Positions 1 through 5,653 of a stretch of DNA of 6,494 nt are shown here, piece by piece. The stretch is from positions 1-6,494 of the forward strand of contig MEVH01000023.1 in the NCBI GenBank assembly GCA_001772665.1. The letters run 5' to 3'. Numbering within the stretch: position 1 is the stretch's first letter; the number at the start of each line of letters is the position of its first letter. Under the pieces are notes generated by a model. It had not been told where the DNA came from, made no database searches, and saw nothing but the letters and a program-made list of their open reading frames with translations. The position numbers and the translations under genes are program-made. The DNA is from a candidate division WWE3 bacterium RIFCSPLOWO2_01_FULL_39_13 (GTDB lineage Bacteria > Patescibacteriota > WWE3 > 2-01-FULL-39-13).

Positions 1-23
1 TTAGATCATATTAAATGTCATCG
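1..23 (+). repeat. IS left end, outer terminal repeat (L1)
   Basis: This copy reads TTAGATCATA, then TTAA, then ATGTCATCG. It is one base shorter in the middle than L2 and R1. It probably binds the transposase. The real end of the element may lie just before position 1. Confidence 0.8.
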
Positions 24-35
24 TAGACCACCCTG

Positions 36-62
36 TTAGATCATAATTCAATGTCATCGAAA
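36..62 (+). repeat. IS left end, inner terminal repeat (L2)
   Basis: This copy reads TTAGATCATA, then ATTCA, then ATGTCATCG and AAA. It is preceded by ACCCTG. It differs from the outer right copy (1331-1357) at a single position over 27 bp, and is the better match of the two left copies. Confidence 0.85.
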
Positions 63-98
63 TAGTTTTGCTGGTACCCTTCTTGAATTAACTATTTC
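59..98 (+). promoter_or_regulatory. 9-bp inverted repeat in the transposase leader
   Basis: GAAATAGTT at 59-67 is the exact reverse complement of AACTATTTC at 90-98, with a 22-nt loop containing GGTACC. The right arm ends 9 nt before the AGGAGG ribosome binding site. As RNA it would form a hairpin just upstream of the transposase start. It could damp translation from transcripts entering from outside, as known for several other IS elements, or be an operator. It begins at the last bases of the L2 repeat. Confidence 0.5.
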
Positions 99-107
99 AT
101 TTAATTC

Positions 108-114
108 AGGAGGT
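108..114 (+). promoter_or_regulatory. Strong ribosome binding site of the transposase gene
   Basis: AGGAGGT lies 4 nt before the ATG at 119 and fixes the start. It contrasts with the several host genes here that lack any Shine-Dalgarno sequence. Confidence 0.85.
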
Positions 115-118
115 TACC

Positions 119-1318
119 ATGAAAGATTTCGATATGGAGTTAACACAAAAATTTGCTAAGCAATATGCGAAAGCAAACAAAAAAGAAAAGTCTAATTTGT
201 TGGATGAGTATTGCAACTTAGCATATGTTAAACGTAATACTGCAGCACAAAGAATCAGAAGAGTACGAAGGGCTGTTTATCCAGGAGTTCTCAAAGTGAA
301 TAGATATCAAAAGAAACGTGGTCCAAAAAGAATCTTCACTAACAGACACAAATTCATTCTAAAATTATGTTGGAAGCAGGGTCGGGATATTTGTGCTGAA
401 CGACTTTACCCTCAGCTTCGGGTGTACATAAAACAGCTTCAAAAACATACTGATAATTTAGACTTCTACAACAAAGAGGAAATTGATAAAGTCAAAAATA
501 TTAGTCTGATTTCATGCAAACGAATCATTGCAGACTTTCCAAAAGAAAAAAGATCCAAGTCTAAAAAAGCTGAAGGGATATATTCTCTGGTGCCGGTTGA
601 AGCTGATTTCTCCAGACAGACAAAAAGACCAGGCAACCTGGAGATTGATTATGTTGAACATAACGGAGGCAGCGCTAGAGGATCTTTTGCCATAAGTGGC
701 AATTATGTAGATATTGCAACGGGCTGGATCTCCAGAGCAGCCTCACTTAACAAAAGCTTATCCAGTGTTGAATATATACACTCTAAAGCTTTGTCAAAAA
801 TTTATCATATTCCAAGAAAGTTTCATCCAGATAATGCCAGAACCATATTAAAACACCTGTATGCAGAAAATGACGATATGGCAGTTAATCCAATGAAATT
901 CTCAATATCCAGATCAAGACCGTATGAGAAGAATGACAACCCGCATGTCGAACAAAAGAACGATGACAAGATCAGAAAACTTGTTGGGTATTACAGGTTT
1001 GACAAAAAGGAACAGGTTAATCTTCTAAACGAAGTTTATGACATTGCAGATTTAATTGACAACTTTTTCAGTGCATCTGCAAAACTCAAATTTAAAGTTA
1101 AACGAGCGGATGGAAAAACTATTAAAAGGATCCATAGCAAACCGAAGACGCCATACAGAAGATTAATGCTAAACAGACATCTTGATAAAGAGACAAAAGG
1201 GCAGCTGAGGACAATGTATAATGGACTTAATCTGGTTGAATTGAATACAAAACTGGACAAGAAACTGAAAGACCTAGTTCATAGTTTGGATGACAAACAA
1301 TATGATCTAACAGGGTAA
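119..1318 (+). CDS. DDE (rve-type integrase core) transposase of the insertion sequence
   Basis: This 399-residue protein catalyses the DNA cleavage and strand transfer that move the element. The N-terminal ~70 residues are very basic and look like a helix-turn-helix DNA-binding region (RNTAAQRIRRVRR at 39-51). The catalytic core holds a plausible DDE triad: D177 in LEIDYVE, D238 in FHPDNA, and E278 in NPHVEQKN, giving D-x60-D-x39-E. The asparagine and HVEQKN context is typical of the retroviral integrase superfamily as seen in IS481/IS21-like and related transposases. The tail (~325-399) is basic and probably binds DNA. The start is set by AGGAGGT at 108-114, 4 nt before the ATG. The reading frame is intact with no frameshift, so the element may be active. 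The last codons, DLTG-stop, overlap the inner right transposase binding site. Confidence 0.9.
   Translation: MKDFDMELTQKFAKQYAKANKKEKSNLLDEYCNLAYVKRNTAAQRIRRVRRAVYPGVLKVNRYQKKRGPKRIFTNRHKFILKLCWKQGRDICAERLYPQLRVYIKQLQKHTDNLDFYNKEEIDKVKNISLISCKRIIADFPKEKRSKSKKAEGIYSLVPVEADFSRQTKRPGNLEIDYVEHNGGSARGSFAISGNYVDIATGWISRAASLNKSLSSVEYIHSKALSKIYHIPRKFHPDNARTILKHLYAENDDMAVNPMKFSISRSRPYEKNDNPHVEQKNDDKIRKLVGYYRFDKKEQVNLLNEVYDIADLIDNFFSASAKLKFKVKRADGKTIKRIHSKPKTPYRRLMLNRHLDKETKGQLRTMYNGLNLVELNTKLDKKLKDLVHSLDDKQYDLTG
1285..1310 (-). repeat. IS right end, inner terminal repeat (R2)
   Basis: Read on the minus strand it is TTAGATCATA, then TTGT, then TTGTCATCC and AAA. It is the most diverged copy and resembles L1 in its middle length. 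It sits entirely within the last codons of the transposase gene, so this stretch serves both as coding sequence and as a likely protein-binding site. Confidence 0.75.
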
Positions 1319-1330
1319 GAAAAACAGGGT

Positions 1331-1357
1331 TTTCGATGACATCGAATTATGATCTAA
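1331..1357 (-). repeat. IS right end, outer terminal repeat (R1)
   Basis: Read on the minus strand it is TTAGATCATA, then ATTCG, then ATGTCATCG and AAA. It differs from L2 by one base and marks the right boundary of the element. Genomic sequence resumes at about 1358. Confidence 0.85.
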
Positions 1358-1403
1358 TACGACGCACGAGCAATTCACAGACAACCCTAGGGGTTATTGA
1401 CGA

Positions 1404-2495
1404 TCATCTGCCTGATCCGATTTTAAATTCTATGATGTCTCCATCTTGTACGATATAGTCTTTGCCTTCGAATCTCATTTTGCCCAATTCTTTACATTTC
1501 AGCTTCGATCCATACTCTGCATAATCTTTATAAGAAATAACTTCTGCTTTAATGAAATTATCCATGAAATCAGAGTGGATAGTGCCGGCAGCTGTAAGAG
1601 CGGAATCTCCATTTTTTATTGTCCATGATTTCACTTCTATATCGCCGACAGTTAAAAAGCTAATAAGATTGAGCTCATCAAAGCAGAGTCTTATAAGCCT
1701 GTCTAAAATTGGATAAGGCAGTTTCAGATCATTCAGATAGCTGGCTTTGTCTTCTTCAGAAAGAATGGATAATTCTGACTCGAGTTTTGCACTGACATAA
1801 ACCGCGTGAAATCTTTTGTAATCAAATACAGGGCTGAATCTCATGCGGGCATCTGATTCATTAACATTAAAAACATAAATCATTTTTTTGTCAGTGAGCA
1901 GATTTAATGGAGCAATATATTTGTCATAGTCTGTCGAGTCTATTTTCTTTCTAAGCTCATACACAAAATTATTTTGCCCAAGATGCGCAAGATATGTATT
2001 GTAAAGAACAAATTCCTCTTTTTTCGATGTGTCGCCCTTTATCTCTGATATCTTTCTTGTCATTGTCTCAACATCTTTAAATATCAGTTCAGTGTTGATT
2101 ATTTCAATATCTGTCTTTGGATCTTTGCTGTGCTCTCGAATAATTGCTTCATCAGGAAAATCTCGGACTACCTGGATGATAAGGTCAACATTTCTGATGT
2201 TTGCCAGAAACTTGTTGCCAAGCCCTTCGCCCTGATGTGCCCTCTGAACAAGACCTGCTATATCGACAAACTCTACATTGGAGTAGACGATCGGCGGAGT
2301 CTTCCCCTTCTCCTTTTCATACAAATCAGCTAGTTTATCAAGCCTTTTATCAATAACATCAACTACTCCTATGTTAGGATCAATCGTTGCAAAAGGATAA
2401 TTTGCCGTCAGCGCCTGCTGCCGTTTTAAAAAAGCATTAAACAATGTCGACTTGCCGACATTAGGAAGCCCAACGATACCGACTGATAGGTTCAT
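1404..2495 (-). CDS. ychF: Redox/translation-associated P-loop ATPase YchF (Obg family, OLA1 orthologue)
   Basis: YchF is a universally conserved cytoplasmic NTPase of the Obg group that binds ribosomes and prefers ATP to GTP. The 363-residue product matches the family's usual length. Visible motifs in order: Walker A GLPNVGKST at 9-17; DIAGL at 78-82 (G3), followed by the family's GEGLGNKFLANIR stretch; NVNE at 210-213, replacing the GTPase NKxD, which is the YchF hallmark allowing ATP binding; SAK at 235-237. A C-terminal TGS domain (~277-360) includes AAGTIHSDF and the DYIVQDGDIIEFK ending. The ATG at 2495 was chosen because AAAGGAGG lies just upstream and the family begins M-N/G-x-x-x-GIVGLPNVGKS; a TTG 36 nt upstream is too close to the -10 box. 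The insertion sequence lies 46 nt beyond the stop codon and leaves the gene intact. Confidence 0.97.
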   Translation of the reverse strand: MNLSVGIVGLPNVGKSTLFNAFLKRQQALTANYPFATIDPNIGVVDVIDKRLDKLADLYEKEKGKTPPIVYSNVEFVDIAGLVQRAHQGEGLGNKFLANIRNVDLIIQVVRDFPDEAIIREHSKDPKTDIEIINTELIFKDVETMTRKISEIKGDTSKKEEFVLYNTYLAHLGQNNFVYELRKKIDSTDYDKYIAPLNLLTDKKMIYVFNVNESDARMRFSPVFDYKRFHAVYVSAKLESELSILSEEDKASYLNDLKLPYPILDRLIRLCFDELNLISFLTVGDIEVKSWTIKNGDSALTAAGTIHSDFMDNFIKAEVISYKDYAEYGSKLKCKELGKMRFEGKDYIVQDGDIIEFKIGSGR

Positions 2496-2504
2496 ATCCC
2501 AACC

Positions 2505-2512
2505 CCTCCTTT
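2505..2512 (-). promoter_or_regulatory. Ribosome binding site of ychF
   Basis: AAAGGAGG on the minus strand lies about 9 nt upstream of the ATG at 2495. It decides this start over the upstream TTG and shows that the organism does use Shine-Dalgarno sequences for some genes. Confidence 0.8.
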
Positions 2513-2542
2513 CGAGCATTGAAAACGACAAACAATTATGCT

Positions 2543-2548
2543 ATTATA
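2543..2548 (-). promoter_or_regulatory. ychF promoter -10 box
   Basis: A perfect TATAAT on the minus strand would start transcription near 2536 and give a 5' leader of about 40 nt, enough to hold the ychF ribosome binding site. No good -35 hexamer is visible 16-18 nt upstream. It indicates that ychF is transcribed independently of the NYN gene upstream. Confidence 0.55.
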
Positions 2549-2659
2549 CAGCAATCACTAGGGAGAAACGACTGTCTATGTGGCAGAAGCAGAAAACAAC
2601 CAAAGTTTAGCATACAACTCGTAACTTTGACTTTTTGACCCTGTTACAGTACCATACAG

Positions 2660-3211
2660 CTATAAAACATGAGGCGGCGATGTTCGTAATCTCCGCCTTT
2701 TTTGTTGGTCTAACTCAAGTGTACCTTTTAGAACTCCAAGATCATTAAATTGAATATTTTTGAGTTGTTTAATCTCACGTGCAGTCCTTTTTGAATTAGC
2801 TAAGACAAATACACCTTTCTTCAGGAACAGAAAATGTCTAATAAGAATCTCAAAGTCGCCGTCTCCTGACAAGAATAGAACCCTATTGAACCTATCAATA
2901 TCCTTCATAGCATAAAAAGTCAAATCAACATCACAGTTAGCCTTTCTAACCTTAGTCCCGTCAGGCTGGATATAAATCTTTACCTTCTTTAAAATCAGAT
3001 CATATCCAATTTTACTCAATAACTTGTAAAACTTTTGCTGTTTTGTGTTTTTGTTTTCTAAGCCGGCGAAGTAGTAAATCTTTGAACATTTATACCTTTC
3101 TGTGAGGTATTTATATAGCTTTTTAAAATCCACCTTCCATCCTTCGTTTTGTGTTCCGTAGATAATATTAGATGCATCAATAAATGCATATGTAGTGGAT
3201 TTCTTTTTCAC
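2660..3211 (-). CDS. NYN domain (LabA-like, PIN-fold) protein, putative RNase
   Basis: This 183-residue single-domain protein belongs to the NYN branch of PIN-like nucleases, which are predicted metal-dependent RNases. The acidic metal-binding residues are in place: D12 in FIDASN, D94 and D96 in NCDVDLTF, and D117 and D119 in SGDGDF, followed by the hydrophobic strand GVFVLANS. Its target is unknown. The start is taken as GTG at 3211, because the family begins a few residues before the FIDxxN strand and a TGA-TAGAAT extended -10 lies exactly 7 nt upstream, implying a leaderless mRNA. An in-frame ATG at 3277 would add 22 residues that resemble nothing in the family. The basic C-terminal tail (KRRRLR, 171-176) is encoded by the hairpin of a plus-strand terminator, so the natural C-terminus may be unusual. 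It is divergent from the operon at 3378. Confidence 0.85.
   Translation of the reverse strand: MKKKSTTYAFIDASNIIYGTQNEGWKVDFKKLYKYLTERYKCSKIYYFAGLENKNTKQQKFYKLLSKIGYDLILKKVKIYIQPDGTKVRKANCDVDLTFYAMKDIDRFNRVLFLSGDGDFEILIRHFLFLKKGVFVLANSKRTAREIKQLKNIQFNDLGVLKGTLELDQQKRRRLRTSPPHVL
2671..2703 (+). terminator. Intrinsic terminator, plus-strand orientation
   Basis: AGGCGG (2672-2677) pairs with CCGCCT (2693-2698). A further 3-bp stem (GAT/ATC) follows after one mismatch, around a 7-nt loop. The stem is followed by a run of six T (2698-2703). This is a textbook Rho-independent terminator for plus-strand transcription, but no plus-strand gene lies upstream of it before the transposase, which ends at 1318. 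On the minus strand the hairpin lacks a good T run, and it falls inside the last codons of the NYN gene. Confidence 0.6.
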
Positions 3212-3218
3212 GATGTAA

Positions 3219-3227
3219 ATTCTATCA
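3219..3227 (-). promoter_or_regulatory. Extended -10 promoter of the NYN gene
   Basis: On the minus strand TGA-TAGAAT forms an extended -10 (TGN plus a 5/6 match to TATAAT). Seven nt separate it from the GTG at 3211, placing the predicted transcription start at or next to the start codon. The best -35 candidate is weak (TTGTTC, 16-nt spacer). Confidence 0.55.
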
Positions 3228-3361
3228 CCAATTAAAGTACGAACAAAATGAACAACAAAGCAGGGCCTATGCAGCATTTATATAATTCCCAAATCTCCCA
3301 ATTATGTAACATGACAGTTTTCTCTTAAGTGGTGCATTTCGTTTTAGAATACCCTAGATTC

Positions 3362-3370
3362 TGCTAAAAT
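3362..3370 (+). promoter_or_regulatory. Extended -10 promoter of the deoxyribosyltransferase-Nudix operon
   Basis: TGC-TAAAAT is an extended -10 whose last base is 7 nt before the ATG at 3378, so transcription should begin at or beside the start codon. No recognisable -35 and no Shine-Dalgarno sequence are present, which supports a leaderless first gene. The layout matches the divergent NYN promoter. Confidence 0.6.
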
Positions 3371-3377
3371 ATAGAAA

Positions 3378-3764
3378 ATGAAAAGTGTAGTAATTTGCGG
3401 AAGCAGAAAATTCAAAAAAGAAATCGTTGAATTTGAAAAAGCATTAAGAAAGAAGGGCGTTCTGGTATTTCCCCCTATATTAAATACTAACCGTCAGATA
3501 GATACGCTTCCGTCTGATTTGAAAAGGTACGCTTTTATTGGACTTACTTTACATCACCTCGAATATATCAAAAAAGCTGAGATAGTTTTCATATATAATA
3601 AGGGTGGATATATTGGGAACTCAACAACAATGGAGCTTGGAGCAGCCACTGTCTTAGGAAAACCAATCTTTGCCCTGGAAGAAGACAACGAAGAACCGTG
3701 TCGAAATGTTTTAATAGATGAAATTGTAAAATCGCCAACCCAATTAATAAACAAACTAAAATGA
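3378..3764 (+). CDS. Nucleoside 2-deoxyribosyltransferase-like protein, first copy
   Basis: This 128-residue protein has the small Rossmann-like fold of the nucleoside 2-deoxyribosyltransferase / 2'-deoxynucleoside 5'-phosphate N-hydrolase superfamily. These enzymes cleave or exchange the base of deoxynucleosides or their phosphates. It opens with a beta strand and glycine loop (VVICGSR, 4-10). A strand with a KKAEIVFIYN pattern (65-74) follows, then GGYIGNSTTMELGAA (76-90), where E86 sits at the position of the catalytic glutamate in the family's GTxxEIGxA motif. A C-terminal PTQLINKL helix closes the fold. Substrate and exact reaction cannot be told from sequence. It is the first gene of an operon, has no ribosome binding site, and its TGA overlaps the next ATG (ATGA). 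Confidence 0.75.
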   Translation: MKSVVICGSRKFKKEIVEFEKALRKKGVLVFPPILNTNRQIDTLPSDLKRYAFIGLTLHHLEYIKKAEIVFIYNKGGYIGNSTTMELGAATVLGKPIFALEEDNEEPCRNVLIDEIVKSPTQLINKLK

Positions 3765-4198
3765 AAATTGTAATTTGTGGCTCAATGGCTTTCGCTCAGG
3801 ATATGCTTAATACTAAGCAACTTCTTGAAAAGAGAGGTCACAAGATTATTCTTCCTGAAGGCACTGAGGAATACTGTAAAGGCAAGCTAAAGAAACTAGC
3901 AAAGGGTTGGGGGACAGTTGAGGGTGCTAAAAGAAAAATTGATAACAATCTCATAAAAAAGCACTATAACGAAATAAAAAGGAGTGATGCTATTTTAGTT
4001 ATAAACAAGAATAAAAGCGGAATAAAAAATTACATCGGCGGCAACAGCTTTCTTGAAATGGGATATGCTTATGTCTTGAATAAAAGGATTTATACACTAA
4101 ACGATATTCCAGAAAATCTCCCTATTTTCTACCAAGAACTTGTTGCTATGCAACCGATATCACTTAATGGAAACCTCAAGAGGATCAAAGATGACTGA
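3761..4198 (+). CDS. Nucleoside 2-deoxyribosyltransferase-like protein, second copy
   Basis: This 145-residue protein is a distant paralogue of the preceding product with the same plan: KIVICGSMAF (2-11), a strand RSDAILVIN (74-82), then IGGNSFLEMGYAYVLNK (92-108), with E99 at the presumed catalytic position. It differs in a basic middle section (~38-72) and in a C-terminal extension (VAMQPISLNGNL, 128-139). The divergence suggests a different substrate or a heteromeric partnership rather than a recent duplication. It starts at the ATGA overlap with no Shine-Dalgarno sequence, so translation is probably coupled. Its last 8 nt overlap the Nudix gene. The fold is also related to SLOG/TIR-type nucleotide-binding proteins, so a signalling role remains possible. 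Confidence 0.75.
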   Translation: MKIVICGSMAFAQDMLNTKQLLEKRGHKIILPEGTEEYCKGKLKKLAKGWGTVEGAKRKIDNNLIKKHYNEIKRSDAILVINKNKSGIKNYIGGNSFLEMGYAYVLNKRIYTLNDIPENLPIFYQELVAMQPISLNGNLKRIKDD

Positions 4199-4685
4199 AT
4201 CGAAAGAGCAAGAAGTAAAAATCAAAAACTGTGATAACAAAAGCGTTGGGATGCTTATATGGAAAGACGATAAATTACTTTTAATTGAACGTATGAAATT
4301 TCCATTCGGTTTCGCGGTTCCGGCAGGGCACGTAGACGATCATGGAAGTTTCGAGGACGCTGCAAAAGAAGAAGTTCAAGAAGAAGTAGGATTTGAGGTA
4401 ACAAACTTGAAACTTATCACTGAAGGAAGAAAGGAGAATATTTGTAGACGGCCTGGCGGTAGCTGGCACTACTGGAAAATATACCAGGTTGAGACAAAGG
4501 GAGAAATAAAACGAAGCGAGGACGAAACAAAACAGGCAGGGTGGTTTTCTATCGACCAGATAAGGGTTCTGACTCAAAGAACTAAAAAATATTTAAATGG
4601 CGAAATCCCTGAAAAAAAGTGGCAAGAGTCTCCAGGTCTTGAGCCGGTCTGGCTTGAATGGTTTAATGAATTGAATATCCTTTAA
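4191..4685 (+). CDS. Nudix hydrolase
   Basis: This 164-residue Nudix-fold enzyme is expected to hydrolyse a nucleoside diphosphate linked to another group, such as an (d)NTP or oxidised nucleotide, in the cytoplasm. The Nudix box spans 46-68 (GHVDDHGS through EEVQEEVGF). The metal-binding glutamates E61, E64 and E65 are present. The usual E at box position 7 is G52, and the usual R before the REUxEE core is E60. Preceding strands read SVGMLIWKDDKLLLIER and FAVPAGHV; a later AGWFSIDQI strand-turn is typical of the family. ATG 4191 was chosen because GAGG lies about 8 nt upstream and the homologous region begins soon after. An in-frame ATG at 4140 would overlap the previous gene by 59 nt. As last gene of the operon it is translationally coupled to the deoxyribosyltransferase-like pair. 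Confidence 0.88.
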   Translation: MTESKEQEVKIKNCDNKSVGMLIWKDDKLLLIERMKFPFGFAVPAGHVDDHGSFEDAAKEEVQEEVGFEVTNLKLITEGRKENICRRPGGSWHYWKIYQVETKGEIKRSEDETKQAGWFSIDQIRVLTQRTKKYLNGEIPEKKWQESPGLEPVWLEWFNELNIL

Positions 4686-4716
4686 TTTCAACGAGTCCTC
4701 TTTAAATCTTACTGTC

Positions 4717-5646
4717 TTATTTTCCAACATTTCTTTCTCTAGACAATAATTTTCCTTCAAGATCTAAATTATATCTCGTACTATAACAACGGGGAGGCTG
4801 GTATCCCATCCAGATACAAAATGTATTCCATAAGCGCCTTGCTTTCTCTAAGGACAGATTAAAATATGCTGCAGTTTCTTCCATCGTGATATCACTTCTA
4901 CTACAGTAGTACTTTGCAACTAAAAATTCAGGCAACCCTGCAGTTTCCATCCTCTCTAACCAAGGGCGTTTGTCACGATCAAAGTACATTCTATTAAACT
5001 CGAAACGCTTATAGTAATTAGGCCTTCTAGATCTATGTACCAGCTTTACTCCGCTGTCTTCTAATACTCTACCTGAGGCTTTACTAAATATCCTCCTGAA
5101 GACAGGACGTAATTGCACCAATCTGAGAAAAGGACATCTTTTGATCAATTCTCTCATACCGGTCTTACTTAATACACTTGAAGATGCTAAATGCACTGCA
5201 ACAATATTTGGAGGCAAAGACTTGATATCATCTACGGTTTTTATCACAGGTATCTCATAAGCCCACTGAATCGCTCCATGGCTCTCTAGTACTGGTAAAA
5301 TTTCGCTATTAACAAATCGTTTTAAATCACCTAATAGACTATTACCCTCCTCATCTTCCTCTTGTAAAAAAGGATTGCTCTTAGCATAATTGCAGTAAAC
5401 GTCATTTGCTTCCTCAGACCCGGTAATCGCTATTTCAAAGAATAAATCAAAAGCCTTTCGTAATATGTCAAATTCCTTTGTATTTAAATCAGAATATCTA
5501 TTGGCCAAGGTATACTCAAGATAATAATTATCTTCTTCGGTCAGAACCATCCGAGCAACCGATTTAGGGCTGAAACTACCTTTCCAGCTTGCTGACCGAG
5601 ATTCTTCCCCATATTTTGCTTCAGGATGATCTTTACCATTATCCAC
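4717..5646 (-). CDS. Protein of unknown function with a C-terminal helix-turn-helix
   Basis: I do not recognise this 309-residue protein. It is soluble-looking, with no signal peptide or membrane segment. An acidic N-terminal half (~1-125) includes EEDEEG at 97-102. A middle part (~137-205) has short hydrophobic strands (NIVAVHLAS, FLRLVQLRPVF). A basic stretch (RSRRPNYYKRFEFNR, 205-219) leads to a likely helix-turn-helix at 253-277 (MEETAAYFNLSLEKARRLW), patterned like sigma factor region 4. It is probably a DNA-binding regulator, but that is inference. The start is uncertain. GTG 5646 is preferred because a perfect TATAAT lies exactly 7 nt upstream; ATG 5655 overlaps that box, and TTG 5688 has no support. 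The gene is convergent with the Nudix operon, with 31 nt between the stop codons and no hairpin seen there. Confidence 0.6.
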   Translation of the reverse strand: MDNGKDHPEAKYGEESRSASWKGSFSPKSVARMVLTEEDNYYLEYTLANRYSDLNTKEFDILRKAFDLFFEIAITGSEEANDVYCNYAKSNPFLQEEDEEGNSLLGDLKRFVNSEILPVLESHGAIQWAYEIPVIKTVDDIKSLPPNIVAVHLASSSVLSKTGMRELIKRCPFLRLVQLRPVFRRIFSKASGRVLEDSGVKLVHRSRRPNYYKRFEFNRMYFDRDKRPWLERMETAGLPEFLVAKYYCSRSDITMEETAAYFNLSLEKARRLWNTFCIWMGYQPPRCYSTRYNLDLEGKLLSRERNVGK

Positions 5647-5653
5647 AAGACAC

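Larger units (their letters stand above)
1..1357 (+). mobile_element. Insertion sequence with a single DDE transposase and doubled terminal repeats
   Basis: The element is defined by inverted terminal sequences surrounding one transposase gene. The left end has two direct copies of a 23-24 bp repeat (1-23 and 36-59). The right end has two copies in the opposite orientation (1331-1357 and 1285-1310). All begin TTAGATCATA and contain TGTCATC. The two pairs are spaced differently: 35 bp between copy starts on the left, 47 bp on the right. Such multi-site, asymmetric ends are known for Mu, Tn7 and IS21-type elements, where the transposase binds several sites per end. No IstB or TnsC-like ATPase gene accompanies it. 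The window opens exactly on the first repeat, so the true left terminus and any target-site duplication cannot be seen. I cannot assign an IS family with certainty. Confidence 0.85.

Noticed and set aside
1..62. Possible start of a CRISPR array or tandem repeat
   Set aside because: There are only two direct copies, and matching inverted copies occur at 1285-1357, so they are ends of an insertion sequence.
1383..1395. AACCC-TAG-GGGTT as a ychF terminator
   Set aside because: The stem is only 5 bp with a 3-nt loop, and no T run follows on the minus strand.
2496..2531. Longer ychF starting at TTG 2531
   Set aside because: The internal ATG has AAAGGAGG just upstream and matches the family N-terminus; the added residues include the ribosome binding site itself.
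3212..3277. Longer NYN protein from ATG 3277
   Set aside because: The extra 22 residues do not look like the family, there is no well-placed ribosome binding site, and an extended -10 box overlaps the region.
4140..4190. Longer Nudix protein from ATG 4140
   Set aside because: It would overlap the upstream gene by 59 nt with no ribosome binding site, while ATG 4191 has GAGG at suitable spacing.
3378..4685. Thoeris- or CBASS-like defence system
   Set aside because: No SIR2, true TIR, cyclase or membrane effector is recognisable; the motifs fit nucleoside deoxyribosyltransferase-like enzymes and a Nudix hydrolase better, so it is kept only as a secondary hypothesis.
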